A DNA stretch of 49,252 nt from the NCBI GenBank assembly GCA_022496185.1, contig WTXG01000262.1, positions 1 to 49,252 of the forward strand, written 5' to 3'. This stretch comes from Multifurca ochricompacta (Eukaryota > Basidiomycota > Agaricomycetes > Russulales > Russulaceae). This document shows positions 32,327 to 44,107 of this stretch, piece by piece. Below the pieces are notes generated by a model. The model was not told the DNA's origin. It saw nothing but the letters and a program-made list of their open reading frames with translations, and did no database searches. The stretch's first letter is position 1, and the number at the start of each line of letters is the position of its first letter. A program made the position numbers and the translations under genes.

Positions 32327-32854
32327 GAACCAGAATGCCAGTACAGAGAGATAGTCCAACATAATTGTGACTACATTTAGATTTTAGATAAAACAATTGA
32401 TGAGATAAAAATGTGTCTTACATTAATCAAGATACTGAGTATATACATCTCAGATCAATCATGTGATTAAATCACATTGCGAGATAATGCGTTTGTTTAC
32501 TTTAATTTAGTAGCTGATATAGTACATCTAAATAGGAATTCTGAAGGAAATGGGTATGGTGCAGACTTATATTTTAGATACTTTGTTAACTTAGAGACTT
32601 AGGTGCTTGTGATAATGTGATAGGAACTGCTTTATCTATAGCAGATTTAGTGGCTTTATACAGCTACTAAATCAAAGTAAATGAACGCACGCATTATCTT
32701 GCTTGTTAATGAAAGTGATTTAATCACATGATCAATCTGAGATGTATATACTCAGTATCTTGATTAATGTAAGACACATTTTTATCTCATCAATTGTTTT
32801 ATCTAAATGCAATCACAATTATCTCGGACTATCTCTGTACCGGTATTCTGGTTC
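32327..32854. repeat. Palindromic MITE-like element, 528 bp
   Basis: The ends GAACCAGAAT and ATTCTGGTTC are inverted. The arms of about 190 bp are largely complementary (for example TGATGAGATAAAAATGTGTC and its complement at 32775-32794). No coding capacity. A diverged relative was the landing site of the copia. Confidence 0.75.
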
Positions 32855-33050
32855 AACAAATTCAATGCTGTCCTGGATGTGCATTTTTTATGCAGCAAAG
32901 GACATTATAGATACACACAGCCATTTTTTGAGTAATATTAATCGATAATCTGATTGTAGAGTAGTCTAAAGTAGTCTAGTATGTATTTTAGATAATGCCA
33001 GACCAGCAGAAACAATCGCACATTAGTAAATAAGATGTGTCAGGGTACTT

Positions 33051-33193
33051 ATCATCAGGAAAATTACATTTGCTAGAATGACTAGAATGATGTGGTAGAC
33101 TGTCTATTATGGTAAACATTACTATTATGGGTAGTCTATCAGGGCATTTCTAGTCATTCTAGTCATGCTAGCAGATGTAATTTTCCTGATGAT
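33051..33193. repeat. Small palindromic MITE-like element
   Basis: ATCATCAGGAAAATTACAT at the left and its complement near 33175-33193 form inverted termini. The arms continue with CTAGAATGACTAGAATGA and its partner. About 143 bp, non-coding. Confidence 0.65.
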
Positions 33194-33596
33194 GAAAGTA
33201 AGCCACTGATAACTAATTGGATTTACATTGCATGCTTGATCGGCTTTGGTATTTCGTAGAATAGTACTAGAACCTATTTAAAGATGCCCTGTAGCACACT
33301 ACAGACCCCATCTTGTCCTCTTGGGGCTGTAGGCTCTTAGCAATTGTTCAATATAGGTCTATTCTTGCTGGATTTTCACTCTTAGTTTCACCATGATCTC
33401 AACATCTTATCTTATCTACATAGCAAGTGCAGGATAGAAGGACCTGTTACAAACACTGTTATTGATACAAGCTAAACTAAGACAATTTATGTTACAGGAG
33501 TTAAATAGGAGACATAATATGGCAGAAGGCCAAAGCAGTGGCCAGGGGTTGATATAATGTAAACTACAAGTCCTTCAAAAAATGCAGCTAAAACTT

Positions 33597-33880
33597 GATT
33601 TGACACTGTAAAGCCGCGGCTTGGGCCTAAGCCGGGCCCAAGCCGGCCGGAAGCCGTCGCTACGGCCCAGGCTTGAGTTTTGAAAAGCCTGAGCCGCCAA
33701 AAGCCGAGCCGGGGCCGTCACAACACTAACCACATCACCCTCCTCCCCCGGTCCAACCCTATGGACTGGACCACCATCTTCCACAATAAGTTCCTCTCTG
33801 AGGACCTACTTGCCTTCATCGAGCACTCCTGTGTCTTTACGGTGCCACCTTCCTCCTTACAACCTCATGAGTCTGGATGA
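33597..33880 (+). repeat. GC-rich short repeat fused to a LINE C-terminal fragment
   Basis: A body of AAGCCGGGCCCAAGCCGG-like units (33611-33720) is followed at AACACTAACCACATCAC (33722) by coding-like sequence NHITLLP...DWTTIFHNKFLSEDLLAFI, which resembles LINE ORF2 ends. The junction sequence equals those at the ends of SINE copies 1 and 2. Confidence 0.5.
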
Positions 33881-34412
33881 GTTGAGCAGGTGTCCTCAGG
33901 TAAGTCTTTGTCTGCAATTTCGCATTCGGTCTTTACCTTCCCACCTGCATTCTTTGATCACACTCCTTGATTGCACCCTCTCTACTTCCGAACCCATATT
34001 CAATCCTTTTTTTCCACTCATTAGCTAAGACTTTTCCTCCAAGTGAAATTTTCCCTTTCGTTACTTTTCTCACAAGTAGTTACCACTGTGCACTTAATAG
34101 CTACTCTGTACCGTAGTAGCCGCGTGACTTAGGACACACCCTGAAGCGCGAATGAAACTGGATTCGTCGATTTCACCCCTCCTAGGCCGGCCTCCTGCAA
34201 GCTTCACCTCCTAACCATACAAAACCGATACAGAGGCATGTCTCCACTTCTGTTACAAACTCTACAGACTACTACAAACTACCACAAAGACAGCAACATT
34301 CCACTCCTCCCCCTCCCAAAGCACCACTTTGCCCTTCTTCCCAAATAAAACCAAAAAAGAGACCAAACTTCCCCCCCTACCCAATCCGAGGACAAGTAAA
34401 TAATACGTGTTC
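33881..34412. other. Transition from repeats to gene space
   Basis: No gene recognised. Pyrimidine-rich and without the decayed repeats seen to the left. It holds the 3' flank of the zinc-finger gene. Confidence 0.4.
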
Positions 34413-35851
34413 CTAGATAACCGCGCCTCTTCCCCGCGCCCTAATATTGGCGATCATACCCCTAGGAAGACCGCGCCCCGCCGCCCCGCGTGAAAGAAAT
34501 CCGGCTCTAGGCGGCGGGGGAACGAACCCCCTCGCTCGACCAATTCCTCTTGTCCCTCCACCACCACCGCCACCAACAGCAGCACCAACAGCACCAGCAA
34601 CTCCTCCCCTACCTCTTCCACGCCGCCCGCGTGCAGGTGGTGGAAACGCGGTCTTATCCTGCTCAACTGCTAAATCCTGCTCCATGGCGTCTGACCCTTC
34701 ACCCAAATATTTCTCTTTTTCCTTCTTGTTATTGCTGTTGTTGTCCGTGGAGGAGGTGCGACGGTGATCCGTGTGCGAGTTCAAATCCCTCGCGACTGGA
34801 CGTCCACTACGCGTCGCGAGACCTGCTCGGCCGCGCTGTGCCGCCGAACCACCGCGACCGAAGCGGATCGAGGTAGGGACGAGACCGAGAGCGGAGACCT
34901 CACGCGTGAGCGCGTCCACTTCGGAGGCTCCTTGTTCAGCCTCTCCTCCCTCCTGCTCCTCATTATCCATCTTTTCTACTACCACTGCTTCCTTGACAGA
35001 GATAGAAGTAGTGCGGGAAGAGGCGGGGAGAGTGACAAGGGCAGGACGAGGAAATGCTTCTTCGCCTTTCATTTCCTCGTCATTGTGTTCTTGATCTTTA
35101 TCGTCATCGCCATCCGAGTCGTTGCTGGAGTCCGAGTCCGATGGGTGAGATGACAATGGTGGCAAAGAAGCCCCACCGTCAGCGTCCATATCGCGCGGAC
35201 GCCACTGCCCACGGAGTAGGCTGGCGCCATCACCCCATCGGCGGAGTAGACCTCCGATACCCTTGTTGGTGACGGCAAAAAAGTATTCTTTTGGGTATGC
35301 GTGCACGGAAATGAGGTGTAGCCGTCTGGCCTTTGGATTCGCAAAGATGCGCTGGCAGGTGGAAATGTAACACGCGAACTGTTTGTGGGTCATTCAGCAT
35401 TCCCCAATAGAAGGAAGTCGGACGGGGAATTGAATTTATAGACGATAACGTACTATTTTCTCACCACGTTCTTTATGGAGTGCAGCTATCGGGTTGTGAC
35501 ACTCTGTGATGTGCTGTAAAGGATGAGAGAAGGCGGGGACAGGTGAGAGAAAGAGAAAGGAGATTGAAAGGAACTTACGAGTTCGAGAAGATGAGCATCT
35601 GGGAATACGCAACCACAGTCCTGTGAGGAACAGAGGTGTGCGTGGTGGGTGGCGTAATGTGATTCGAGGGCGCGGGTGTCAGATAGCGGGGTTGGACGAT
35701 TGGGTGGATTGCATGTCGGTGGTAAGGTGCATAACAAAGGAGATCTTACGGGTATGTTTACTCGTTGTGCCTTTGGCGTCCTCGATGGAGAAGAATTGCG
35801 AGAAGGCGATGGAGTGTAATGCCTTTTGGTGGATATAGAGGAGGACGTCAT
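34413..35851 (-). CDS. ZNF511-like C2H2 zinc-finger protein with RG-rich tail
   Basis: Exons on the minus strand: 35851-35579, 35513-35454, 35378-34413. Both junctions are GT-AG and keep the frame, giving 432 residues. The zinc-finger core matches the ZNF511 pattern: LESHYATHHAHLC...CGCVFPDAHLLEL (exon 1), HITECHNPIAALHKERG (exon 2), then FACYISTC...NPKARRLHLISVHAYPKEYFF (exon 3). ZNF511-type proteins are poorly characterised nuclear proteins. After about residue 170 it is acidic and Ser/Asp-rich, then Arg/Gly-rich with RGRRGRGRGG and poly-Gly near the end. This tail suggests RNA binding or arginine methylation, which is inference. The start is the first ATG of the open frame, and the first 50 residues are low complexity. 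Confidence 0.78.
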
Positions 35852-36378
35852 GAGGTAAGCTCTTTCTCTCTATTGTCCTCTTTCTGGTCTAAATGGACTG
35901 GAAGGAGGAAAGAAAGAGGAGAGGAGGAGACGGAAGGGGAAGGGAATCTATAGACCTTGACCTTAAATAAAGGTTTAGACACCTCTACCCTAGGTTGGGT
36001 TTGGGTTTGGATTATTCGGGTTTCCACTTGACCTTGACCTGGACCTTGACTGACCATGACCATGACTTTGACCACCACCATCACCATCACCATCTCTTCC
36101 TCATCCCTCCTCTCTTGGTTGTAACAAGGTACAGTATTTTTAAATTCAAAATCTAAACCCTTCTCTTACTCCGACCCAGGCTACAACAAGATCACCCATT
36201 CCCTGTTATCTATATCCCTCACAGCATCAATATTTACATACACGCACTTATCTCCCTCCTCTCGCCCCCAACCCTTCTTAGATCACACCGGCGTCAGAGG
36301 ATTCAATATATATATCATATTCAAGGCAGTTTCCGTTTATATATCCATCCTGACTTGGGCCAATACTAGTTGCCCAAC
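35852..36378. other. Divergent intergenic region between two 5' ends
   Basis: Separates the minus-strand zinc-finger gene from the plus-strand F-box gene and should contain both promoters. Contains simple GACCTTGACC and CCATCACCATC repeats (36025-36090) and TATATATA at 36307-36316, about 65 bp before the next ATG. Confidence 0.45.
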
Positions 36379-38807
36379 ATGTCTTCCTCTTCCTCTTCCT
36401 TTGACCTCACACCTCTTGGCGACTCCACATCATCATACAAGCCGGAGACGACACCCGATTTTCCTTCTCAAACAGAAGCTCCAACCGTCTATGTCCCAGT
36501 GATGCGCCCACCTACCCCAGCTCCCTCTCCACGTCCCGTCTCCCCGGCACAAAAGTGTTACGTCCTTCGTTTCCTCCCTTCAGACTGCGGCACAATTCGA
36601 AGCACCTCCCTTCCAAGCCTTTCTCAACGAATTTCAATCTCTAAGCTCTACCACCCGTCAAGGTTACCTTGCCACCTTGCTCGCCCACTGCACATCCCGC
36701 GAGCTATTTTTCATGTCTACTCGTATTGCCCCGCTCCTCAAGCGCGACTTTCTCGCAGACTTGCCCATAGAACTCGCCCTCCATATTCTCAACTTTGTCG
36801 ATCACCCACGTACGCTTTCCCGCATCGCCTGCGTTTCACGCAGATGGCACGCCCTCGTGCAGGATGAAAATGCTTGGCGTGGACTTGCCAGCGCATACCA
36901 TTTCGATCCTACCCTCCATGGTCCGTGCGAACCCGATGCGGACGAAAGCGATGCGACAGGTGTCAAGCGTCCTCATATCCCACAAATTCTTACACTTCCT
37001 CGCCTTCCACAGCCGCCACGTGCCCTTCAGCCAGCGCAGAGCTCACAGGGACTCTTTAAATACGCCTGGTCAACTCGTAAGTCCCTCCCCCCCACTTTCT
37101 CTCTGTCCCACAATGGTAGTTCCCCATAAATTTTGCTATCCATAGTGGTCAACTGGAAACGTGGTGGTCGGTGCCTACGTACGCATCGTATCCCCGTACT
37201 TGATCCCGACAGCGGCGTCGTCACTTCCGTCGCGCTTGACGCCGATTGGCTCGTCGCGGGGCTCGCGAATCATCGGATTCACGTCTTTTCAACGCACACC
37301 GGCTCACTCGTGCGCACCCTCGTTGGGCACGAACTCGGTGTCTGGGCCGTCGACCTCGTCTCGCGCGGTGGGGCTCTTGATCCATCCCATTCTCCACCTC
37401 CACCTAACAACTCCGGCGCCGGGACAACCTCAACCTCAACCTTGACAGCAACGACAACAGCGATAAGCGGGGTGCCCGAAGTTCTAGATGGGCCCGCTCT
37501 ACTTTTGCATAATCGCGCCCCGGCGGGCTCACAGGTACTCTATCCGAAGGGACTCGACCATCTTCTACCGCCGTCGATGCGTGCCGCGCTCGCCCTCGAC
37601 GCACAATACCCTACCATCCTTCCTGCTGCTTCACACAGTCATCAGGGAAAGGGTTCGAGAGAGGCGGGGGCAGGGAGTGCGCGCAGCGACGTGGCCGGTG
37701 CGACGCGTGGGTGGGGACAGCCTGGTGCGCTGGTGGTCAGTGGTGGGTGTGATAAGGACGTGCGTGTGTGGGATGTTCGTACTGGGTACGTCTTTTCCCC
37801 CCTCTTTCTTTCTTTTCTTTTTACGCCTTTTTTCCGGTTTGCATACGATGGTGGTATGGAATGCTCCTTGGCTACTACATCCATCCATACATAGGCTCAC
37901 GTTGTACGTCCTTCGCGGACACACCTCGACCATACGATGTCTCAAGGTATTGCACAATCGACCTGTCGCTGTGAGCGGCTCGCGTGATAGTACGCTGCGC
38001 GTGTGGGATGTGCAACGTGGACGGATGTTGCGCGTGCTCGCCGGACATGCGGGTAGCGTGCGCTCGCTTGACGTTTGTGGAAATCGAGTCGTTAGTGGGA
38101 GTTATGATTGCACCTGCCGAGTGCGCCTTTTCTTTCGGCTTAAAAAAATCTGATCATAATCATGACTCCATTGTGCGTCGGTTGTTGGCTGCACAGCTCT
38201 GGGATATCGATACGGGCGAATGCTTGCAGGTTTTCCGCGTCACTTTAATCAGATATATACCGTCGCGTTTGACGGTAAGATCGTCGCTTCTGGTGGGTTG
38301 GATACGACCGTGCGCGTGTGGGACGCGCAAACTGGGTACGCACTTATCCTGCCTCCACCGCTGACGTTCACACCGACCAAAAAAAAAAAAAAAATTAGAC
38401 ACTGTACCGCGATGCTACAGGGCCATACCGCACTCGTGTGCTCCCTCCAGCTGACTCCCCACGCGCTCGTCACGGGCGGGGCGGACGGACGGGTGTTGGC
38501 GTTCGCGTTACCGGACTTACGGGTCCACACACGAATCGCGGCTCACGATTCTTCCGTGACCTCCCTCCAATTCGACGAACAGTTCCTCGTTACCAGCGGG
38601 AATGACGGTCGCGTCCGCCTTTTCGACGTTGGTACAGGCGCTTATGTGCGCGACATCACCGCGCCGAGCGAAACTGTTTGGAAGGTTGTCTTTAGACGGG
38701 AGATGTGCGCCGTCATGTGTCGTCGGGCAGGCAAGACGACGGTGGAGATTTGGAGTTTAGACCGCAGGAACGGGAGGATGAACAACGGCGTGCACGTGCC
38801 TCTTTAG
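36379..38807 (+). CDS. F-box/WD40 repeat protein, Cdc4/Fbw7-like substrate receptor
   Basis: Likely substrate-recognition subunit of an SCF ubiquitin ligase. Exons: 36379-37076, 37146-37785, 37895-38120, 38197-38335, 38399-38807, all with GT-AG borders. F-box: FLADLPIELALHILNFVDHP and SRIACVSRRWHALV (about 36747-36860), then WD repeats VTSVALDADWLVAGLANHRI, LRGHTSTIRCLKVLHN...SRDSTLRVWDVQ, LAGHAGSVRSLDVCGNRVVS, FNQIYTVAFDGKIVASGGLD, LQGHTALVCSLQL and IAAHDSSVTSLQFDE. The fourth repeat block is longer than usual, with a Ser/Thr-rich insert (about 37390-37560). Two single-base frame breaks occur: one between the Ser/Pro-rich start and the F-box near 36550 (ACAAAAGT), and one near 38241 (CGCGTCAC where CGCGGTCAC would keep GH in the repeat). 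I think these are base-calling or assembly errors, but pseudogenisation is possible. Confidence 0.8.
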
Positions 38808-39034
38808 CGTGGTCTCGCCGAGCGCATAGGATGGAGTTTGAACATCTCGAGGGAGGGGAGAGGTGAATCGGTTTAATTTAGTTTTGGAGTCTTTTTTCTT
38901 TTCCCGCTTTGCATGCACAACTGTACTTTTATGAAAACAAAATGCGCATTGATTGGCTCGTGAGATATTGATTGTGGGGTAGTGAGGACGTGTGGGGGAG
39001 GGGGTGGAGAAATAATAAAAATAAAATAAAATTA
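38808..39034. other. 3' flank
   Basis: No gene. An ATAATAAAAATAAAATAAAA stretch precedes the tRNA. Confidence 0.4.
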
Positions 39035-39108
39035 TGGCCAACATGGGGATCGAACCCAGGACCTTCGCGTTATTAGCACGACGCTCTAACCAGCTGAGCT
39101 AGCCGGCC
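39035..39108 (-). tRNA. tRNA-Ile (AAT)
   Basis: 74 nt on the minus strand. The acceptor GGCCGGC pairs with GTTGGCC (G-T pairs allowed), and D-arm GCTCAGCTGGTTAGAGC, anticodon loop CTAATAA (AAT) and T-arm CTGGGTTCGATCCCCAT are all present. No intron. The discriminator is A. Confidence 0.95.
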
Positions 39109-40110
39109 GATAATCGGTCAAATGGCTGTGTATGATAGCGAGCCATGAACTCACTCAATGTAGGCGAAAGGAGGCTACCCGCACAGCAATCCTGGGTTGG
39201 GTTCACACAGAAAGCTTGAAAGCGTCTTACAACTAATTTGTGGAATGTGCTTGTATTGGACTTTGAATCTGTTCTTTCGATTCGATGACCACTTGATCCA
39301 ATACTTTAAAAGCACGCGATCATCCGACTCGCCGTCTTTGCGTTTTATTTTAATAATTTTAAGGAAAATCGGTTCAAGGGTTCAGCGTTTGTCGCGATCG
39401 CTCGCGCTAGTCGTCACTTCACTTTTTTTAATTTTATTTAGGCTGATGGGTAGCAGCGAAATTAATTAATTGTATGGGTGGCCCCCACCTCCCCCTCATC
39501 ATATGATGATCATCACTATTATCGTCACCATCACCATCATCATCAAAAAAAAAAACACACAAAGTCAGGTCCCATCCCGGGAACACCCCCCCCTTCTCGT
39601 CACTCGTTCGTTATTTTTGAATGGAGAGCAAAGTCATATGGAATTAAAAATGAAGTGAAGCTTCGTCGTTGTCATCGTTGTCATCAATCATGAGGGTGGT
39701 CCTCGGGTCGGATTTTGCCGGGGGCCTGTACCGGGTCGAGATATTGCACATTGCACATTCACATGCTGTGCTCGTCGCGAGGTCGCGAATCATCTGTATT
39801 GAATTGACTCAGACTCGAATCCCAATCAATATCTAACAGCCCTGGATGGGAATCTAACGCGACCGGACTTATATTTTGATCTTCTCTCGACCAGAGAGAG
39901 CCTATAAAATTGACACGCGCAGCCGCCATGGATTTCCTCTCATTTTCGTTCGACGTTCCTTCCCCCAATCCTACCGCTTCGTTTTTTTTTTTTTTGGTTC
40001 CCCCTATAGTGGGCTGAGCCTGTTTGTTTGCTTTCTTTCGTGCCGGACACGAGATACCCCTCCCTCCCTTTGTTGGATCAATCAGAAAAAAATAAAAATA
40101 AAAAGCAGAA
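39109..40110. other. Intergenic region
   Basis: No gene recognised. Contains CAT/CAC simple repeats at 39520-39545 and T-rich and A-rich runs. The last part holds the lipase promoter, with TATAAAA at 39902-39908, about 200 bp upstream of the ATG. Confidence 0.45.
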
Positions 40111-41364
40111 ATGCTCGTCACGACTGTCTTCACCTCGCCGCTCCTTCTTCCCCTTTCCCTTTCCTGGCTCATCGCATCAACATTCGCCGCTCCTCTTAGC
40201 GATGCCTCTACCTCTATTCTCCTGGACCGCTCTTCGTCCAACTCGGAAGCGACCACACCTGTGTCGGCCAACGATCGATCCAAAATCCTGCGACCGGCAC
40301 AATTCGCGCAGATCGCTTATTGTCAGAGCGCAGACGTACAGTCGTCGTCTAAGTTGAAGTCGGACGGGTTCACTCCCATTGCGGTTGGAGGCGGTGCGTT
40401 TTTTTTTTTCCTTCTCATATTGCAGCTGTTGATGTCTTTGAATCGTTTTTAAGATGGTGGGGATGTTCCGCGTTGTGAGTTGTTTTTTTTTACGAATGAA
40501 TGTGGTCTATATCGTAACAATCCACTTCCCCCCCCCTTTCTTTTATTCAGTCTTTGTCGGTCACGATAGTCAATCTCAAAGTATCGTCGTCGCGCACCAG
40601 GGCACAGACCCCAAAACCTGTAAGTTCACGCACTTGAGCATCGTCCCCCCAAACTCTTACGAGAAAGATCTGATCCTTACCCCCTCACCTCATCTTAGTC
40701 TCTCCATCGCGAATGACGTTAAATTTCTGCTCAAAGAGATGAACTCTACTCTCTTCCCTCAAGCTGGCAGTACGCTTTCATTGCTATCATCTCATAATCT
40801 CAACGTAACTAAAATAAAAAATGATTCATGCACACAGGTGGCCCCAAGGTACACGATGGCTTCGCGGAGGCTCATGGTCGCTCCGCCGACGCGGTGCTCT
40901 CAGCTGTGAAATCAGGGCTTCAGAGCACGGGCCTGAAGTCCGTCCTCGTCACGGGTCACAGTCTCGGCGCGGCGATAGCGACAATGGACGCTCTCATGCT
41001 CCGTCAAAACCTGGACCCATCGACCGCCATCAAGACGGTCGTCTTTGGTCTCCCTCGAGGTGGGAATCAGGCTTATGCCAACCTGATCGATTCCACGTTT
41101 GGCTCTGGGGAATTCACGTACGTGACGCACGGTCACGATCCGGTGCCCAACGTACCCCCGCGTCTGTTGGACTATCAACATTCGAGTGGGGAAGTTCACA
41201 TACCGAGCAGCGGCGAGGCGAACGCCGTCGCTTGTCCCGGACAAGAGAACACGAACTGTCAGGATGGGAATTCGTTCTTTAGCACGTCCGTATCGGATCA
41301 TGCGGGCCCTTACTTTGGTGGGATATTGATGAGCAACCACAATTGCCCGCTGAGTCCGTCGTGA
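40111..41364 (+). CDS. Secreted class 3 lipase (alpha/beta hydrolase)
   Basis: Predicted extracellular triacylglycerol lipase of the Rhizomucor lipase family. Exons: 40111-40393, 40454-40471 (18 nt), 40551-40619, 40699-40769, 40838-41364. Signal peptide of about 27 residues ending in TFA|APL. Then LRPAQFAQIAYCQS, VGHDSQSQSIVVAHQGTDPK, the nucleophile elbow TGHSLGAA with catalytic Ser, THGHDPVPNVPP with the expected catalytic Asp, and SDHAGPYFGG with the expected His. Two to four Cys near the C-terminus could form disulfides. About 320 residues, normal for the family. Exon 3 and exon 4 do not join in phase (one base short), although both encode the right protein. This is probably a sequence error near 40610-40620. 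Confidence 0.85.
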
Positions 41365-44107
41365 GCACGTCATGGGGAAGAGGGGGGGGGGGGAGAGGGG
41401 TTGTCACCAAAGAGGTTGGCGAAGGTAGCTAGCTAGCTGATCAGATACGGGTGTAGACAGACGAGCATAGATATAGGTACATGTGAAAAATGACGAGAGG
41501 GAGGGGTGGATTTGACCCCCCATGTTTTGGCATTTTATTTAAGTGAGCCCTCCGTGCCTAGGGCCGCTGTGGCACAAAGCCATACTTCCCGAGCGTCCGT
41601 CGTCCCATACCAACTCATCTCGAATGAGCGTGACTCGAGAACACGGGCCACGGTTTTTTGCCGCCCCGCTTGAATCTTATACTCTAATATTAATAAATAT
41701 TATTATTATTATTATTTAGGTTAGGCTCGATCCCTTTTTTTTTTTGAAATCGATTTATTCGCGCTTCAGGACATAGTAACTACTGTTTGTGAACTGGAGA
41801 GAAGAGTGGAGAACCACCATGTGTGAAACCCCTTGGTAGGGGAAGAAGAGGGTGTGTATAGAGAGAGAATGAAAGTGATAGAATGGGAGGCGAGCCCGTG
41901 TGTCGAAGTGGGAAAGGTGCACTTACCTATACCACCCGTAGGCGAGATCCCTTGGCCACTTCACGCGACGCGATCATGATAAAGATGGCGTGCACCTTTG
42001 ATGGGAGTGTTGAATGACGGGAGTAGCAGCAGTAAGCGACAACAAGTCAGCTTCGATTAGCCCCCCCCCCCTTCCCCCCCTGGAGTTTGGTTGGTGCGTC
42101 GCGTGTCATTTAGAGATGACTCAAAAAAGCCGTGTCGTGTTTTTATTTATTTTTTTCTTGTATGTAGGGTGAAACCGGTAAGGTAATAAAACGTCATTTG
42201 GGGGAGGATCCGAAAGCAAGCGAGAGTGAGAACTTTTACGGTTTCTTTGTGGTGATATTGATGGAAGGGAAGGGTGTGAGTGTATGGGCGATGAGTGATG
42301 GGTGATTGTGTGGGTGTGTGATAAGTCATAGAACCACGTATGTATATGTATGAGAATAAATGTGTGTGTGTGAGCTTCATCTGCCTCGAAATGTATAATT
42401 ACGGCTTTTCGATGGGGTTCTTGTTCCCTGGTCCGCGGACTCAAAAAAGAATCAAATAGAGAGAAATGTGTGGCGGTTAGGTGTACGTTTTCCGTTCCGA
42501 GATCGGAAAGCCGAGTGGTGTGTGAGCCTTGTCGGACGAATGACGAACTAAACGCATCGAGCGCCGGAGTGAATTGCCGAAAACCCTCAAACACTCTCTT
42601 CCTACCCCTTCTTTCCTCCTACGCTATTTGCCCAGCCCCGAACCTAATACCAATACTAATATCCAGTTTAAGGAGAGTTGTTGGCTCCGGTTACCACCCA
42701 ATGGTACCCTCTCCACAATAGCACAGAGTTCCCTTCTTTCTTTCACATCATTCTTTCTCATTCATTTCACACACATACACGCACGACCTAACCGTTCCTT
42801 CTTAAACCGATCGGGGAGCCTCTGTCCCGCGATCTACAGCGTGTGCCCCCCGGGACTTTTGCACTAGTGGGGATACAGCAGTGATCCAAGTTGGAATTGA
42901 TGCGCCGGCGCGCATGTATGAGTGAGTGTGAGAGATGATAAAGATTGACGCGGCTTTCGGACGGCTTTACAGGTGGTAGTAGTATTTATTATCATATTAG
43001 TTTAAAAAAAATTCGTGGTGATTAGGCAACCGATCAAAGGGAATATAATAGATGACAAAAAAAAAAAAGAGGAACAAGTCTCTCGCCGGCCGGTTCAATT
43101 GTTTTGCGAACGTGGTCCATACATACCATAAGATTTGTGGCAACGGTTTTTATGACGAGCCAGCCGGGAGCAGCAAAAGCAATGGATGCGGCGCGGCGTT
43201 GGCAACGACAAATCTATCGTTTAGCTTCCGTTGAACACCACAGCATTCTCCCTCTCGACGGGTAGTCAGTAGATACATACCCGCCAAATAATTTCGCATT
43301 TGGACCCATTCCAGTGTAGTGCATGAGATAAACGATGCCAGCCGTGAAGTCGACCTACTGCTGAAGACCTTGGAAAAGTACAATATATTGCGGGGGCAAG
43401 GGGGGATCCAAGTTGTTGTTCAAGTTGAAAAAACAGGCGCGCACACGAATTAAAGGGGTTCTCACGTAACGGGTGATCATGAATGAACTCGACCCTCAGC
43501 GCTTGTTGGAGCGAGGCGCCTTTACATCTTTTCAAGGGGAGCCTTCGGACGCCGAGTCTTTCTTATGGAGCTTATGACTTTGTGTGCTGCTGCGGGAACA
43601 GAGCGGTGATGATCGAGCCAAGGGCTCAGGTAAGCCAGCGGTTATGTGGGTGGGGGGGGGGAAACACACGAAAAATTGCGCTGGTATCGGAGAAAGGAAA
43701 ATACAATACACAGGTGAAGAGAAATAAAGACACGGAAGAGCACTTAACCGTCACCTCCCTAGCCACACAGAGATGATCCACGATCCACGCATGATCCATG
43801 ATGGATGGCTCAAACAAGGCGCAGGCGCTTGAGGAATCGAGAGCCGGTAATGACCCGAGTCAGTCAGATGACGTTATGTTGTCAAGTCAACACCAGGACA
43901 CCCAGGACCAATATTATATAAGCAAATCTCACTCCTTCAGGATGGGGATGGGGCATGCATGAAGCGTGGGCAGGTCAGAGAGACGAGACAATAATAAAAT
44001 GACATGATAATTTCCAACCAACTTCCTCAACCCCTCCACTTCCTCCCTTTCTTTATTCTCTTTCTCTTTCTCTTTCTCTTTCTCTTTCTCATTTTCTCTC
44101 GTTCCTC
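41365..44107. other. Long intergenic region without a supported gene
   Basis: About 2.7 kb. It holds simple sequence: TATTATTATTATTATTATT (about 41694-41715), TGTGTGTGTG (42360), C runs (42061-42080), and a TTTCTC hexamer array at 44055-44095 just before the next gene. Open frames such as the minus frame 42121-42594 are low complexity and show no motif. Confidence 0.5.

Noticed and set aside
33039..33425. Solo copia-type LTR (TATA-like CTATTTAAAG and GGGGCTGTAG features)
   Set aside because: No matching target duplication and no second copy. Only the small palindrome inside it (33051-33193) is supported.
34770..34800. tRNA T-arm-like GCGAGTTCAAATCCCTCGC
   Set aside because: No acceptor or D-arm partner, and it lies within the coding exon of the zinc-finger gene.
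42121..42594. 157-codon minus-strand frame as a gene
   Set aside because: His/Thr/Ser-rich low-complexity translation of simple repeats. No motif, no intron signals, no start context.
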